This document shows positions 28,285 to 36,889 of a DNA stretch of 64,000 nt, piece after piece. Under the pieces are notes generated by a model, which ran no database searches, had not been told where the DNA came from, and saw only the letters and a list, made by a program, of their open reading frames with translations. The DNA is from Pseudomonas sp. GV085 (GTDB taxonomy: Bacteria > Pseudomonadota > Gammaproteobacteria > Pseudomonadales > Pseudomonadaceae), in NCBI RefSeq assembly GCF_003050925.1, contig NZ_QAOV01000015.1:62001-126000 (forward strand), in the 5' to 3' direction. Numbering within the stretch: position 1 is the stretch's first letter; each line of letters starts with the position of its first letter. The position numbers and the translations under genes are program-made.

Positions 28285-29529
28285 ATGTTCAGACCGTTAT
28301 CGATCTTTATCGGCACGCGCTATACCCGCGCCAAGCGCCGCAATCGCTTTGTTTCCTTCATCTCGATGACCTCGATGATCGGCCTCGCCCTCGGCGTGCT
28401 GGCGATGATCGTGGTGTTGTCGGTGATGAACGGCTTCCAGCGCGAAATGAGCTCGCGCATCCTTGGCATGGTGCCCCACGCCACCATCGTCGGCGTCAAC
28501 CCGATTAACGACTGGAAACCCGTGGCAGCGGCCGCGATGAAAAACCCGGAAGTGACGGCGGCGGTGCCGTTCACCGAGATGGAAGGCATGCTGTCCTACA
28601 AGGGCACGATGCAGCCAATCCAGGTCAGCGGGGTCGATCCGGCGCTGGAAGGCCAGGTGTCGATCGTCGCCAAGCACATCGTCCAGGGCAGTCTCGAAGC
28701 CCTGAAACCGGACGAATTCGGTGTGGTGATCGGCGAGATCACGGCGCGCCGCTTCCGCTTGAACGTCGGCGACAAGATCACCCTGATCGTGCCGGAAGTC
28801 AGCAATGCGCCGGGTGGCATTACCCCGCGCATGCAACGGCTGAATGTGGTCGGTGTGTTCAAGGTCGGCGCCGAACTGGACGGCACCATGGCGTTGATCC
28901 ACATGGCCGATGCCGCGCAGATGCAGCACTGGGAGCCGAATCAGGTGCAGAGCGTGCGCCTGGCGGTGAAGGACCTGTATGCCGCGCCGCAGGTGTCGAG
29001 CGACATCGCCACGGGGCTGGGCGCCGCCTACAAGGCTGACGACTGGACCCACACCCAGGGCAGCCTGTTCAGTGCGATGAAAATGGAAAAAACCATGATC
29101 GGCCTGCTGTTGCTGATGATCGTTGCGGTGGCGGCGTTCAACATCATCGCGACCCTGATCATGGTGGTGAACGACAAGGGCGCGGACATCGCGATCCTGC
29201 GTACCATCGGCGCCACGCCACGGCAGATCATGGCGATCTTCATGGTGCAGGGCACCGTGATCGGTATCGTCGGCACCCTGATTGGCGGTGTGTTGGGCGT
29301 GATTGCCGCGTTGAACGTCAGCCAGATCGTGGGCTGGATCGAGCGGGTCAGCGGGCAGCATATCTTCAGTTCCGACGTGTATTTCGTCAGCAACCTGCCG
29401 TCCGAGCTGCAAGGCGCGGATGTGGCGCTGATCTGCACGGCGGGCTTCGTCATGAGCTTCCTGGCCACGGTTTACCCGGCGTGGCGGGCGGCGAAGATCG
29501 AGCCGGCTCATGCACTGAGATATTCGTAA
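28285..29529 (+). CDS. lolE: LolE, lipoprotein-releasing ABC transporter permease
   Basis: A 414-residue paralogue of the lolC product, starting MFRPLSIFIGTRYTRAKRRN like it and with the same four-segment topology (MIGLLLLMIVAVAAFNIIAT at about residue 272). The ATG at 28285 is chosen by alignment with LolC; the in-frame upstream start at 28222 would add 21 unrelated residues. It closes the lol operon and is followed by a REPIN, with the copper sensor kinase gene converging from the other side. Confidence 0.93.
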   Translation: MFRPLSIFIGTRYTRAKRRNRFVSFISMTSMIGLALGVLAMIVVLSVMNGFQREMSSRILGMVPHATIVGVNPINDWKPVAAAAMKNPEVTAAVPFTEMEGMLSYKGTMQPIQVSGVDPALEGQVSIVAKHIVQGSLEALKPDEFGVVIGEITARRFRLNVGDKITLIVPEVSNAPGGITPRMQRLNVVGVFKVGAELDGTMALIHMADAAQMQHWEPNQVQSVRLAVKDLYAAPQVSSDIATGLGAAYKADDWTHTQGSLFSAMKMEKTMIGLLLLMIVAVAAFNIIATLIMVVNDKGADIAILRTIGATPRQIMAIFMVQGTVIGIVGTLIGGVLGVIAALNVSQIVGWIERVSGQHIFSSDVYFVSNLPSELQGADVALICTAGFVMSFLATVYPAWRAAKIEPAHALRYS

Positions 29530-29542
29530 CCCGTAACACTGC

Positions 29543-29618
29543 CTTCGCGAGCAGGCTCGCTCCCACATTAGATCTGAGTCAACTCGGTCAACTGTGGGAG
29601 CGAGCCTGCTCGCGAAGA
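29543..29618. repeat. REPIN downstream of lolE
   Basis: Inverted pair TTCGCGAGCAGGCTCGCTCC and its complement, with about 25 bases between. A further single, divergent REP (TTCGCTGGCAAGCCAGCTCC) lies at 29660-29684. Confidence 0.88.
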
Positions 29619-29709
29619 GGCCGGTCCTGCCAGCCTCAATGTCCCTTTCGGAAGCCGCTTTCGCTGGCAAGCCAGCTCCTACAGGTGATGGAGGCCAGAA
29701 CTGTTGGCC

Positions 29710-31059
29710 TCAATCTCCCCTTGGCAGCTCGATCACAAACCTGGTCCACCCATTCTCCGATTCACAACGAATCTGCCCGCCATGGGCACGGACGATCGAC
29801 TGGGTGATCGCCAGTCCCAGTCCCGCATGTTCGCTGCTGCCTTCGCGGCGTGCCGGGTCTGCACGGTAAAAGCGGTCAAATAGCCGCGGCAATAGATCTT
29901 CGGGAATCTGTTGGCCGGTATTTTCAACAGTCAGGCGCAATTCTTTTGGTTGATCGACGATTCGCACCCGAACATCGCCATCGGCCGGTGTGAACCGCAG
30001 TGCATTGTCCAGCAGGTTCGACAGCGCCCGCCGCAACATGCTGCGGTCACCTTCGATACGGGCATTGCCGTCACGACTCAGTGTTACCCGCGCGTCTTCC
30101 GCCAGTGGCGCAAAAAACTCCAGCAGCAGGTCTGCTTCTTCGGCCAGTTCCAGCGCTTCGCGCTTGGGGATCAACAACCCATGGTCAGCCTTGGCCAGGT
30201 AGAGCATGTCGTTGACCAGTTGCGCCATCCATTGCAGCTCTTCGAGGTTGCTGTGCAGCGCCTCGCGGTAGTCTTCGATGGGGCGAGGGCGGGTGAGGGT
30301 GACCTGGGTGTGGGTCAGCAGGTTCGACAGTGGCGTGCGCAGTTCATGGGCAATGTCGGCGGAGAACGCGGACAGGCGCTGAAACGAGTCGTCGAGGCGT
30401 CCGAGCATGGCGTTGAAGTTGTGGGCCATTTCCGCCAGTTCCGGCGGCATGTTTTCTTCAGGCAAGCGCGCGTTCAGCGATTGCGCGGAAACGCCGCTGG
30501 CCACCGCACTGATCCGCCGCAACGGGCGCAAGCCGCTGCGTGCCGCCCAGGCGCCCAGCAGTGCGGTGGCCAGGGCTGACAGGCCGACGGTCAGCCAGAT
30601 CAAACGCTGCATGCGTTGCAGAAAATGCTGGTGGTGGGTGATGTCCAGCAGCAGGGTCAGTTGCGGGGACTCGGGTTTGTCCGCGAAAAGCGGCGCATTC
30701 AGCACGCGGTAATCCATGCCTTCATGGCTCACCGTCGACAACCCGGGCTGGCGCGGCAATGTCTGCGGAATGTTGGTCGAGCTGTCAAACCAGCGCTGGC
30801 CATCGCTGCCGGTGATTCGTAGGGGCAGGCCAGCCTGCCGGCTCAGTTCCTTGGCCAGTTTTACCTCGCTGTCACTCGACTGGAAGTCGTGCAAGGCCCG
30901 ACGCAAGCCAATCAGTTTGCCGACCAGCAGTTGCTGGTCCAGCTCAATGAAGTGCGCCTCGCTGGCGCGGCTGAACAGTACCCCGGCGAACAACGACACC
31001 ACGGCGGTGCACGCCGCAAACAACAGCGCCAGGCGGCTGCTCAAGGACAGCCGGCGCAT
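29710..31059 (-). CDS. copS: Heavy-metal (copper-type) sensor histidine kinase
   Basis: A 449-residue kinase. Transmembrane segments at about 8-30 and 151-171 flank a periplasmic sensor of 120 residues, followed by HAMP, the phospho-acceptor His238 in FSADIAHELRTPLSN, and a full ATPase domain ending with GLGLAITQSIVRAHGG. The pattern matches the CusS/CopS/IrlS heavy-metal kinases. The regulator gene precedes it with a one-base overlap (TGATG). A cupredoxin gene and a cop-box in front of the pair make copper the likely signal; the symbol is by analogy. Confidence 0.85.
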   Translation of the reverse strand: MRRLSLSSRLALLFAACTAVVSLFAGVLFSRASEAHFIELDQQLLVGKLIGLRRALHDFQSSDSEVKLAKELSRQAGLPLRITGSDGQRWFDSSTNIPQTLPRQPGLSTVSHEGMDYRVLNAPLFADKPESPQLTLLLDITHHQHFLQRMQRLIWLTVGLSALATALLGAWAARSGLRPLRRISAVASGVSAQSLNARLPEENMPPELAEMAHNFNAMLGRLDDSFQRLSAFSADIAHELRTPLSNLLTHTQVTLTRPRPIEDYREALHSNLEELQWMAQLVNDMLYLAKADHGLLIPKREALELAEEADLLLEFFAPLAEDARVTLSRDGNARIEGDRSMLRRALSNLLDNALRFTPADGDVRVRIVDQPKELRLTVENTGQQIPEDLLPRLFDRFYRADPARREGSSEHAGLGLAITQSIVRAHGGQIRCESENGWTRFVIELPRGD

Positions 31060-31739
31060 CAGGCGGGGCGCTCTTCGAGGACGTAACCCATGCCGCGCAC
31101 GGTGTGGATCAGTTTGTTGGGGAATTCATCGTCGATCTTCAGGCGCAGACGACGGATCGCCACCTCGATGACATTGGTGTCGCTGTCGAAATTCATGTCC
31201 CAGACCTGGGAAGCAATCAGCGACTTGGGCAGGACTTCGCCCTGGCGGCGCAGGAGCATTTCCAGCAGGGCGAACTCCTTGGCGGTCAGGTCGATACGCT
31301 GGCCGCTGCGTTCGACCCGGCGACGGATCAGGTCCAGGCGCAAATCGGCCAGTTGCAGGCTGGTCTCCTGAGGCGTGGCACTGCCGCGACGCAACAGGCT
31401 GCGCACTCGCGCCAGCAGTTCGGAGAAGGCAAACGGCTTGACCAGATAGTCATCGGCGCCCAGTTCGAGGCCGTGAACCCTGTCCTCCACGGCGTCACGC
31501 GCCGTCAGAAAAAGTACCGGCGTGTCCAGGCCAGCGCTGCGCACCGCTTGCAGAATCTGCCAGCCGTCACGACCCGGCAGCATCACATCGAGAATCAGCA
31601 GGGCATATTCGCCGCTGAGGGCTAATTGCTGGCCGGTGTTGCCGTCGGCCACCAGTTCCGTGTTGAACCCGGCCTCGGCCAGGCCCTGGCGCAGGTAATG
31701 GCCGGTTTTCGGTTGGTCTTCGACGATCAGCAGTTTCAT
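31059..31739 (-). CDS. copR: OmpR-family response regulator, copper-type
   Basis: A 226-residue regulator with receiver domain (phosphorylated Asp51 in LLILDVMLPGRDG, conserved Lys in DYLVKPFAFSELL) and a winged-helix effector domain ending VRGMGYVLEERP. The closest pattern is CusR/CopR. It would bind the TGACAAAGTTGTAAT site located 64 bases upstream of its start, and so control itself, the kinase and the divergent cupredoxin gene. Confidence 0.88.
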   Translation of the reverse strand: MKLLIVEDQPKTGHYLRQGLAEAGFNTELVADGNTGQQLALSGEYALLILDVMLPGRDGWQILQAVRSAGLDTPVLFLTARDAVEDRVHGLELGADDYLVKPFAFSELLARVRSLLRRGSATPQETSLQLADLRLDLIRRRVERSGQRIDLTAKEFALLEMLLRRQGEVLPKSLIASQVWDMNFDSDTNVIEVAIRRLRLKIDDEFPNKLIHTVRGMGYVLEERPA

Positions 31740-31802
31740 GGGCGACTCATGGCAAATGGAACGAACGCTTTATACCGTGGGCGGCGTTCTTACAGGGCAA
31801 CC

Positions 31803-31817
31803 TGACAAAGTTGTAAT
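31803..31817. promoter_or_regulatory. cop-box (CopR/CusR binding site)
   Basis: TGACAAAGTTGTAAT matches the CusR/CopR consensus TGACAANNTTGTNAT. It lies in the divergent region between the response regulator and the cupredoxin gene and is embedded in a larger inverted repeat, CAACCTGACA (31798-31807) and TGTCAGGTTG (31823-31832). Confidence 0.78.
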
Positions 31818-31894
31818 CAGGCTGTCAGGTTGCGGGCAGTGCTGGCAGTTTAGAGTTTTTCGCATGCCGAGCCTTATCTTCTTGGAGTATGACG

Positions 31895-32431
31895 ATGTTT
31901 TTACGCAAATCCGTGGCGCAAATCCTGTGTTTGCTGGCGCTGAGTTCACCGGTGTGGGCGGAGGTCGGGCATTCCTACGATTTCGGTCAACCGGCCTCGG
32001 CGGCCAAGGCGACCCGCAGCGTCGAATTGGTCATGGGTGACATGTCCTTCACGCCGCAGGCCATCGACATCAAGGCCGGGGAAACCGTGCGCTTCGTGCT
32101 GGTCAATAAAGGCCGGTTGTTGCATGAGTTCAACCTGGGGGATGCGGCGATGCACGCCAGACACCAGCAGGAAATGCTACAGATGCAACAGAGCGGCATG
32201 CTGATGCCGACCGGCATGAAGGCAATGGACCACGGCAACATGGCCGGCATGGATCACGGCCAAATGGACCACGGCATGAAGCATGACGACCCCAACAGCG
32301 TGCTGGTGGAGCCGGGCAAGACCGCCGAGCTGACCTGGACCTTCAGCAAGGCCACCAGCCTCGAGTTTGCCTGCAACATTCCCGGTCATTACCAGGCCGG
32401 CATGGTCGGCAAACTGACTGTCAGTCAGTAA
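31895..32431 (+). CDS. Periplasmic cupredoxin-like copper protein, Met/His-rich
   Basis: A 178-residue exported protein: signal peptide MFLRKSVAQILCLLALSS, cleavage after VWA. The mature cupredoxin fold (SVELVMGDMSFTPQAIDIKAGE) has type 1 copper ligands: His in LLHEF, then Cys, His and Met in ACNIPGHYQAGM. A loop of about 50 residues between them is full of Met and His (MDHGNMAGMDHGQMDHGMKH), a likely copper-binding insertion. It resembles CopI-type copper-tolerance proteins. The ATG at 31895 is used because GGAG is 7 bases before it and only 1 base before the alternative at 31889. Divergent from copRS and probably controlled by it. Confidence 0.86.
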   Translation: MFLRKSVAQILCLLALSSPVWAEVGHSYDFGQPASAAKATRSVELVMGDMSFTPQAIDIKAGETVRFVLVNKGRLLHEFNLGDAAMHARHQQEMLQMQQSGMLMPTGMKAMDHGNMAGMDHGQMDHGMKHDDPNSVLVEPGKTAELTWTFSKATSLEFACNIPGHYQAGMVGKLTVSQ

Positions 32432-32492
32432 GCACTCAAAGGCGGGAGCAAAGGCTGATAGAATCCGCTGATTCTTCAGTCAGGTTTCCGCC

Positions 32493-33323
32493 ATGCATCC
32501 CGCAGCCGAACATTCGCCGCTGGGCAAGTCCAGCGAATACATCGCCACCTACACGCCGTCCTTGCTGTTCCCGATCCCGCGCACCGCGAAGTGGGCCGAA
32601 CTGGGCCTGACGGCGCAAACCCTGCCGTATAAAGGCGTGGACTTCTGGAACTGCTTCGAATTGTCCTGGCTGCTGCCGTCCGGCAAGCCGGTGGTGGCGA
32701 TCGGCGAATTCAGCATTCCGGCGGATTCGCCGAACATCATCGAATCGAAGTCGTTCAAGCTGTACCTCAACTCCCTGAACCAGACGCCGTTTGCCGATAC
32801 CGCGAGCCTCGAGGCGACGTTGGTCAAGGATTTGTCGGCGGCTGCCGGCAAGCCGGTGGGCGTGCGCATTCGCAGTCTCAAGGATGTCGAAAGCGAAGGC
32901 GTCGTGGCCTTGCCGGGCGTGTGCATCGACGAGCTGGATATCAGCGTCAGCAACTACGAACATCCGCGGCCGGAACTGCTGCGTTGCGATGATTCGCGCA
33001 TTGTCGAGGAGAGCGTGCACAGCCATTTGCTCAAATCCAACTGCCCGGTCACCAGCCAGCCGGACTGGGGCAGCGTGGCGGTGGAGTACCGTGGCGCGGC
33101 GCTGGATCACGCGAGCCTGCTCGAATACATCGTCAGCTTCCGCCAGCATTCGGACTTCCATGAGCAGTGTGTAGAGCGGATCTTCCTCGACCTGCAGCGG
33201 TTGCTCAAACCGCAAAAACTGACGGTGTATGCGCGTTATGTGCGGCGCGGCGGGCTGGATATCAACCCGTATCGCAGTACTGAAGAAGTGCAGCTGCCAA
33301 ACCATCGCCTGGTCCGCCAGTAA
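32493..33323 (+). CDS. queF: QueF, NADPH-dependent preQ0 reductase
   Basis: A 276-residue long-type QueF (two tandem T-fold halves, as in E. coli). The NADPH-binding motif is ESKSFKLYLNSLNQT; the catalytic Cys184 and Asp191 lie in SNCPVTSQPDWG. It reduces 7-cyano-7-deazaguanine to the aminomethyl form in queuosine tRNA modification. It has no operon partner here; a REPIN follows. Confidence 0.96.
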   Translation: MHPAAEHSPLGKSSEYIATYTPSLLFPIPRTAKWAELGLTAQTLPYKGVDFWNCFELSWLLPSGKPVVAIGEFSIPADSPNIIESKSFKLYLNSLNQTPFADTASLEATLVKDLSAAAGKPVGVRIRSLKDVESEGVVALPGVCIDELDISVSNYEHPRPELLRCDDSRIVEESVHSHLLKSNCPVTSQPDWGSVAVEYRGAALDHASLLEYIVSFRQHSDFHEQCVERIFLDLQRLLKPQKLTVYARYVRRGGLDINPYRSTEEVQLPNHRLVRQ

Positions 33324-33331
33324 CGATCCAA

Positions 33332-33416
33332 TTGTAGGAGCGAGCTTGCTCGCGATGGTGTGTCAGTAGACGCCAAGGTAGCTGACACTCCATCGCGAGC
33401 AGGCTCGCTCCTACAA
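33332..33416. repeat. REPIN downstream of queF
   Basis: TTGTAGGAGCGAGCTTGCTC and the inverted partner ending CTCGCTCCTACAA; interior GTGTCAG...CTGACAC extends the palindrome. Confidence 0.9.
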
Positions 33417-33430
33417 AGGCATTGTTGGGT

Positions 33431-33694
33431 TCAGATTCCCATGTTGGCCAAGGCCTGCCCGATGTTACGCAGGGTGCCGGCAAGCGTCGGATGTTCGAGT
33501 TCGAAGCGCTCGACAGCCAGGTTGACGCCATCGGCGAGGCTGGAGTCCTGGGTTTTGGTTTCGAGTTCAAGTTTCAACTCGATCTGTTGCATCAATTCGT
33601 GTAACTCGGCGCGTTCGGCTTCGGACAACGGAGGATTCTGTTCCAATTGCTCGCGCAGGGCATTGAGTTGTTCTTGCAGTTCGCGGGCAGGCAT
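33431..33694 (-). CDS. DUF4404 family small protein
   Basis: An 87-residue all-helical acidic protein: MPARELQEQLNALREQLEQN with heptad-like leucines in the first half (coiled coil likely), then VERFELEHPTLAGTLRNIGQALANMGI, the typical DUF4404 end. AGAAGGAAG lies upstream of the ATG at 33694, so the in-frame start at 33727 is rejected. Function unknown. Confidence 0.78.
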   Translation of the reverse strand: MPARELQEQLNALREQLEQNPPLSEAERAELHELMQQIELKLELETKTQDSSLADGVNLAVERFELEHPTLAGTLRNIGQALANMGI

Positions 33695-33803
33695 GGCGTT
33701 CTTCCTTCTATCGATAGGCACTGGCATAGACCAAGGCGACGAGCCAAAGGTCGATGGCTGACCTTTAGATTAATCCACTCGCGCGCAACGTGCATGATCT
33801 CGG

Positions 33804-34424
33804 TCAGGGCTTTTCGCCCTTGAGCCGACGCAAGCTGATATCGGCCAGGCAGGTGTCGAGTTCACCGAGGTGATCGATCACCGAATGCACACCCAGACCG
33901 AACAGTTGCATCGTGGCCTTGGCGCGTTTGATGTCGCGCCCCTGCGGGGCCAGCGCTTGCCATTCCTGAGGCGTCAATCCGCACAGCGAGCCGCAGGACG
34001 CCAGGCCAATGGTCCACAACCCGGCATTGAGCCCCGCTTGCAGCAGGCGGGGTTCGCCGCTCACCAGTACGCAGCCGTCGAGTCGCTCGACGTTCAGGGT
34101 CATCAAGGCTTGCCAGCAGGCGTTCGGGGCGGGCCATGGGGTATTTGTTGCTAGATGTTGCGATGGCTTGATCCACTCAGGCAACGCCGCGGCCAGGGAT
34201 TGGCTCAGGGCAGGGGGCAGCTCATCGAGCCAGGCGCAGGGGATTTTCCGCCGCTGCAAGCTGCGCAGGCTATCCAGTGCGCCGGGTGTGGCCTCGGCGT
34301 GTTCGGCCGAGTGGCTGCCGTGCCGGCGCGTGTGTGCGCCGAAATCCACCAGGCAGCCACTGAGGCCGAACAGTACGGCGGTCAGGCTGGGTGCGGTTTG
34401 GGGCAAGGCTTCGGCGAGTGGCAT
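33804..34424 (-). CDS. HAD-like protein related to phosphonatase, catalytic Asp missing
   Basis: A 206-residue protein with the layout of HAD hydrolases of the phosphonoacetaldehyde hydrolase type (GCVLVSGEPRLLQAGLNAGLWTIGL, SVIDHLGELDTCLADI near the end). Motif I, which should read DxDGT/DxAGT, is here FGLSGCLVDFG, so the nucleophile aspartate is replaced by Gly. Such a protein should be unable to form the aspartyl-phosphate intermediate. The reading frame is intact, which speaks for a retained non-catalytic role. It lies beside mlaA on the other strand, as its relative does in P. aeruginosa (from memory). Confidence 0.7.
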   Translation of the reverse strand: MPLAEALPQTAPSLTAVLFGLSGCLVDFGAHTRRHGSHSAEHAEATPGALDSLRSLQRRKIPCAWLDELPPALSQSLAAALPEWIKPSQHLATNTPWPAPNACWQALMTLNVERLDGCVLVSGEPRLLQAGLNAGLWTIGLASCGSLCGLTPQEWQALAPQGRDIKRAKATMQLFGLGVHSVIDHLGELDTCLADISLRRLKGEKP

Positions 34425-34625
34425 GTCAACGTCCCTGAAATAGCCTGAAGGTTAGCGAGCGACGGTGACAGTTGAGTGACATGGACGTGAATCGCTCGCA
34501 TTTGGCACGATTCCTTCAATGTGAATTTCGTGCAAAGTGCCTTAAACGGCGTTTACGTCTTATACTTGGCAACTTATTGCCTGGGCCAAGTGCCCGGGCC
34601 AGTACAAACCAAGGAGTTTTTTTCT

Positions 34626-35315
34626 ATGCGCTGGAGCAATCATCTAGCCAGGATTTGTGTGTGCGCCAGTGTGATGCTGGTTCCGTTCGTTGCCCAGGCA
34701 GCCACGGAAGAGGATCCTTGGGAAAGCGTCAACCGCCCGATTTACAAGTTCAACGACGTGATCGACACCTATGCGCTCAAACCCCTGGCCCAGGGCTACC
34801 AGTACATAACGCCGCAGTTTGTCGAAGACGGCGTTCACAACTTCTTCCGCAACATCGGCGATGTGCGCAACCTGGCCAACGATATCCTGCAGGTCAAACC
34901 TCGCGCCGCAGGCGTTGATACCGCACGAATCATTTTCAACACCACCTTCGGCTTGCTGGGCGTCATCGATGTCGGCACCAAAATGGGCCTGCAGCGCAAT
35001 GACGAAGACTTCGGTCAGACGCTGGGTTACTGGGGTGTCGGCAGCGGCCCTTACGTGATGCTGCCATTCCTGGGCCCAAGCACCTTGCGTGATGCGCCGT
35101 CCAAGTACGTCGACAGCTATACCGGTGCTTATCGTTACGTTAACGACGTTCCGGTGCGTAACTCGTTCTTTGCCCTGGATATCATCGATACCCGCGCCAA
35201 CCTGCTGTCGAGCGAGAAGCTGATCACCGGCGACAAGTACACCTTCATCCGCAATGCGTACTTGCAGAACCGTGAGTTCAAGGTGAAAGACGGTAAGGTT
35301 GAAGACGATTTTTGA
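34626..35315 (+). CDS. mlaA: MlaA (VacJ), outer-membrane phospholipid-asymmetry protein
   Basis: A 229-residue MlaA. Signal peptide of about 25 residues (ARICVCASVMLVPFVAQA) with a signal peptidase I-type site; the lipobox cysteine of E. coli MlaA is not seen at the junction. Core motifs: EDPWESVNRPIYKFND, NFFRNIGDVRNLANDIL, FGQTLGYWGVGSGPYVMLPFLGPS. MlaA removes misplaced phospholipids from the outer leaflet of the outer membrane. AAGGAG is located upstream of the ATG at 34626. A terminator follows directly. Confidence 0.94.
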   Translation: MRWSNHLARICVCASVMLVPFVAQAATEEDPWESVNRPIYKFNDVIDTYALKPLAQGYQYITPQFVEDGVHNFFRNIGDVRNLANDILQVKPRAAGVDTARIIFNTTFGLLGVIDVGTKMGLQRNDEDFGQTLGYWGVGSGPYVMLPFLGPSTLRDAPSKYVDSYTGAYRYVNDVPVRNSFFALDIIDTRANLLSSEKLITGDKYTFIRNAYLQNREFKVKDGKVEDDF

Positions 35316-35335
35316 TCTCGACCGGTAAACTGAAA

Positions 35336-35365
35336 AAGGCGGCCATCAACAGGCCGCCTTTTTTG
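35336..35365 (+). terminator. Intrinsic terminator of mlaA
   Basis: Stem AAGGCGGCC and GGCCGCCTT with a 7-base loop, followed by TTTTTT, 20 bases after the stop codon. Confidence 0.93.
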
Positions 35366-35707
35366 TCTGCGCAGACCCGCATGCGGATGTAATCGCGCTT
35401 TTCACCGTAGTCCCGGCCGGTTTGACTCATGGGTTCGAACCTTCCATTGGGTTACGGTTTTGCCGGTTCTTATAACTCTCGGTGATTTGACAAATAAAGA
35501 CGTCAAGCGACCATCGGCGTGAGCTTGAAACGCCCCGCGGATGGGAGTACCGTCTGCGCCTTAGAAGGGCACCTCTGGTGAACACGTGTGTAGGGCAAAT
35601 GCCCGAAAGCGGTGCGACAGAGAGGCTAGAAAGCGAATCCAGTAGTCAGCGCCGGGCCAAAGTTCCCCGCCTGCTACGCCAACCTAATTCTGGCGCCGTT
35701 TGCCCAC
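35366..35707 (+). other. Upstream region of rssB, no gene seen
   Basis: About 340 bases between the mlaA terminator and rssB hold no convincing gene. The part 35560-35690 has several short self-complementary runs (CACC-TCT-GGTG, GGGC-AAAT-GCCC, CCTCT pairing with AGAGG), so a structured leader RNA is possible. A TTGACA at 35487-35492 has no matching -10 sequence. Confidence 0.4.
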
Positions 35708-36889
35708 ATGCGAAAAACCAGTGCCACGCTGCTGATAATCGATGATGACGAAGTAGTTCGCGCGAGCCTCGCCGCCTATTTGGAAGACAGTGGTTTCAGC
35801 GTCTTGCAGGCCAGCAATGGTCAGCAGGGCCTTCAGGTATTCGAGCAAGACAAGCCCGACCTGGTCATCTGCGATCTGCGCATGCCGCAGATGGGCGGGC
35901 TCGAACTCATCCGCCAGGTCACCGAACTGTCGCCGCAAACGCCAGTGATTGTGGTGTCGGGTGCGGGCGTGATGAACGACGCGGTCGAAGCCCTGCGCCT
36001 GGGCGCAGCGGACTACCTGATCAAGCCTCTCGAAGATCTGGCCGTGCTCGAGCACTCCGTGCGCCGGGCCCTGGATCGTGCGCGCCTGTTGCTGGAGAAC
36101 CAGCGCTACCGCGAAAAGCTGGAGAAGGCCAACCGCGAGCTCGAAGCCAGCCTGAACCTGCTCCAGGAGGACCAGAACGCCGGTCGCCAGGTGCAGATGA
36201 ACATGCTGCCGGTCAGCCCCTGGGCCATCAACGAATTCAAATTCGCTCACCAGATCATCCCGTCGCTGTACCTGTCGGGTGATTTCGTCGACTACTTCCG
36301 GGTCGACGAGCGCCGGGTCGCCTTTTACCTGGCGGACGTTTCCGGTCATGGCGCCTCTTCAGCCTTCGTCACCGTGCTGTTGAAGTTCATGACCACGCGC
36401 TTGCTGTTCGAATCCAGGCGCAGCGGCACCTTGCCGGAATTCAAGCCTTCAGAGGTTCTTGGTCATATCAACCGGGGCCTGATCAGTTGTAAGCTGGGTA
36501 AACACGTCACAATGGTCGGTGGAGTCATCGACGAGGAGACCGGTTTGTTGACCTATAGCATCGGCGGTCATCTGCCGTTGCCAGTGTTGTACACGCCAGA
36601 CAGTGTTCGTTATCTGGAAGGGCGTGGTTTGCCGGTGGGTCTCTTCAACGAAGCCACCTACGAAGACCACGTGCTGGAACTGCCACCGACGTTCAGCCTG
36701 ACGCTGATGTCTGACGGTATTCTGGACCTTTTGCCAGAACCCACACTCAAAGAAAAAGAGGCGGCGTTGCCCCAACGGGTCAAGGCTGCGGGCGGCACCC
36801 TGGATGGGCTGCGGCAGGTTTTTGGATTGGCCACGCTAGGGGAGATGCCGGATGATATCGCCCTGTTGGTGTTGAGCAGGAATCTCTGA
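35708..36889 (+). CDS. rssB: RssB, response regulator with PP2C-like phosphatase domain
   Basis: A 393-residue protein. Residues 1-125 are a receiver (Asp56 in LVICDLRMPQ, Lys in DYLIKPLEDLAVL). A helical linker (about 125-165) leads to a PP2C/SpoIIE-type serine phosphatase domain with metal-binding motifs LSGDFVDYF, LADVSGHGASSA and LMSDGILDL. In Pseudomonas RssB acts with the anti-sigma antagonist RssC in a partner-switching route linked to RpoS rather than as the E. coli proteolytic adaptor alone. rssC overlaps by one base (TGATG). Confidence 0.92.
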   Translation: MRKTSATLLIIDDDEVVRASLAAYLEDSGFSVLQASNGQQGLQVFEQDKPDLVICDLRMPQMGGLELIRQVTELSPQTPVIVVSGAGVMNDAVEALRLGAADYLIKPLEDLAVLEHSVRRALDRARLLLENQRYREKLEKANRELEASLNLLQEDQNAGRQVQMNMLPVSPWAINEFKFAHQIIPSLYLSGDFVDYFRVDERRVAFYLADVSGHGASSAFVTVLLKFMTTRLLFESRRSGTLPEFKPSEVLGHINRGLISCKLGKHVTMVGGVIDEETGLLTYSIGGHLPLPVLYTPDSVRYLEGRGLPVGLFNEATYEDHVLELPPTFSLTLMSDGILDLLPEPTLKEKEAALPQRVKAAGGTLDGLRQVFGLATLGEMPDDIALLVLSRNL

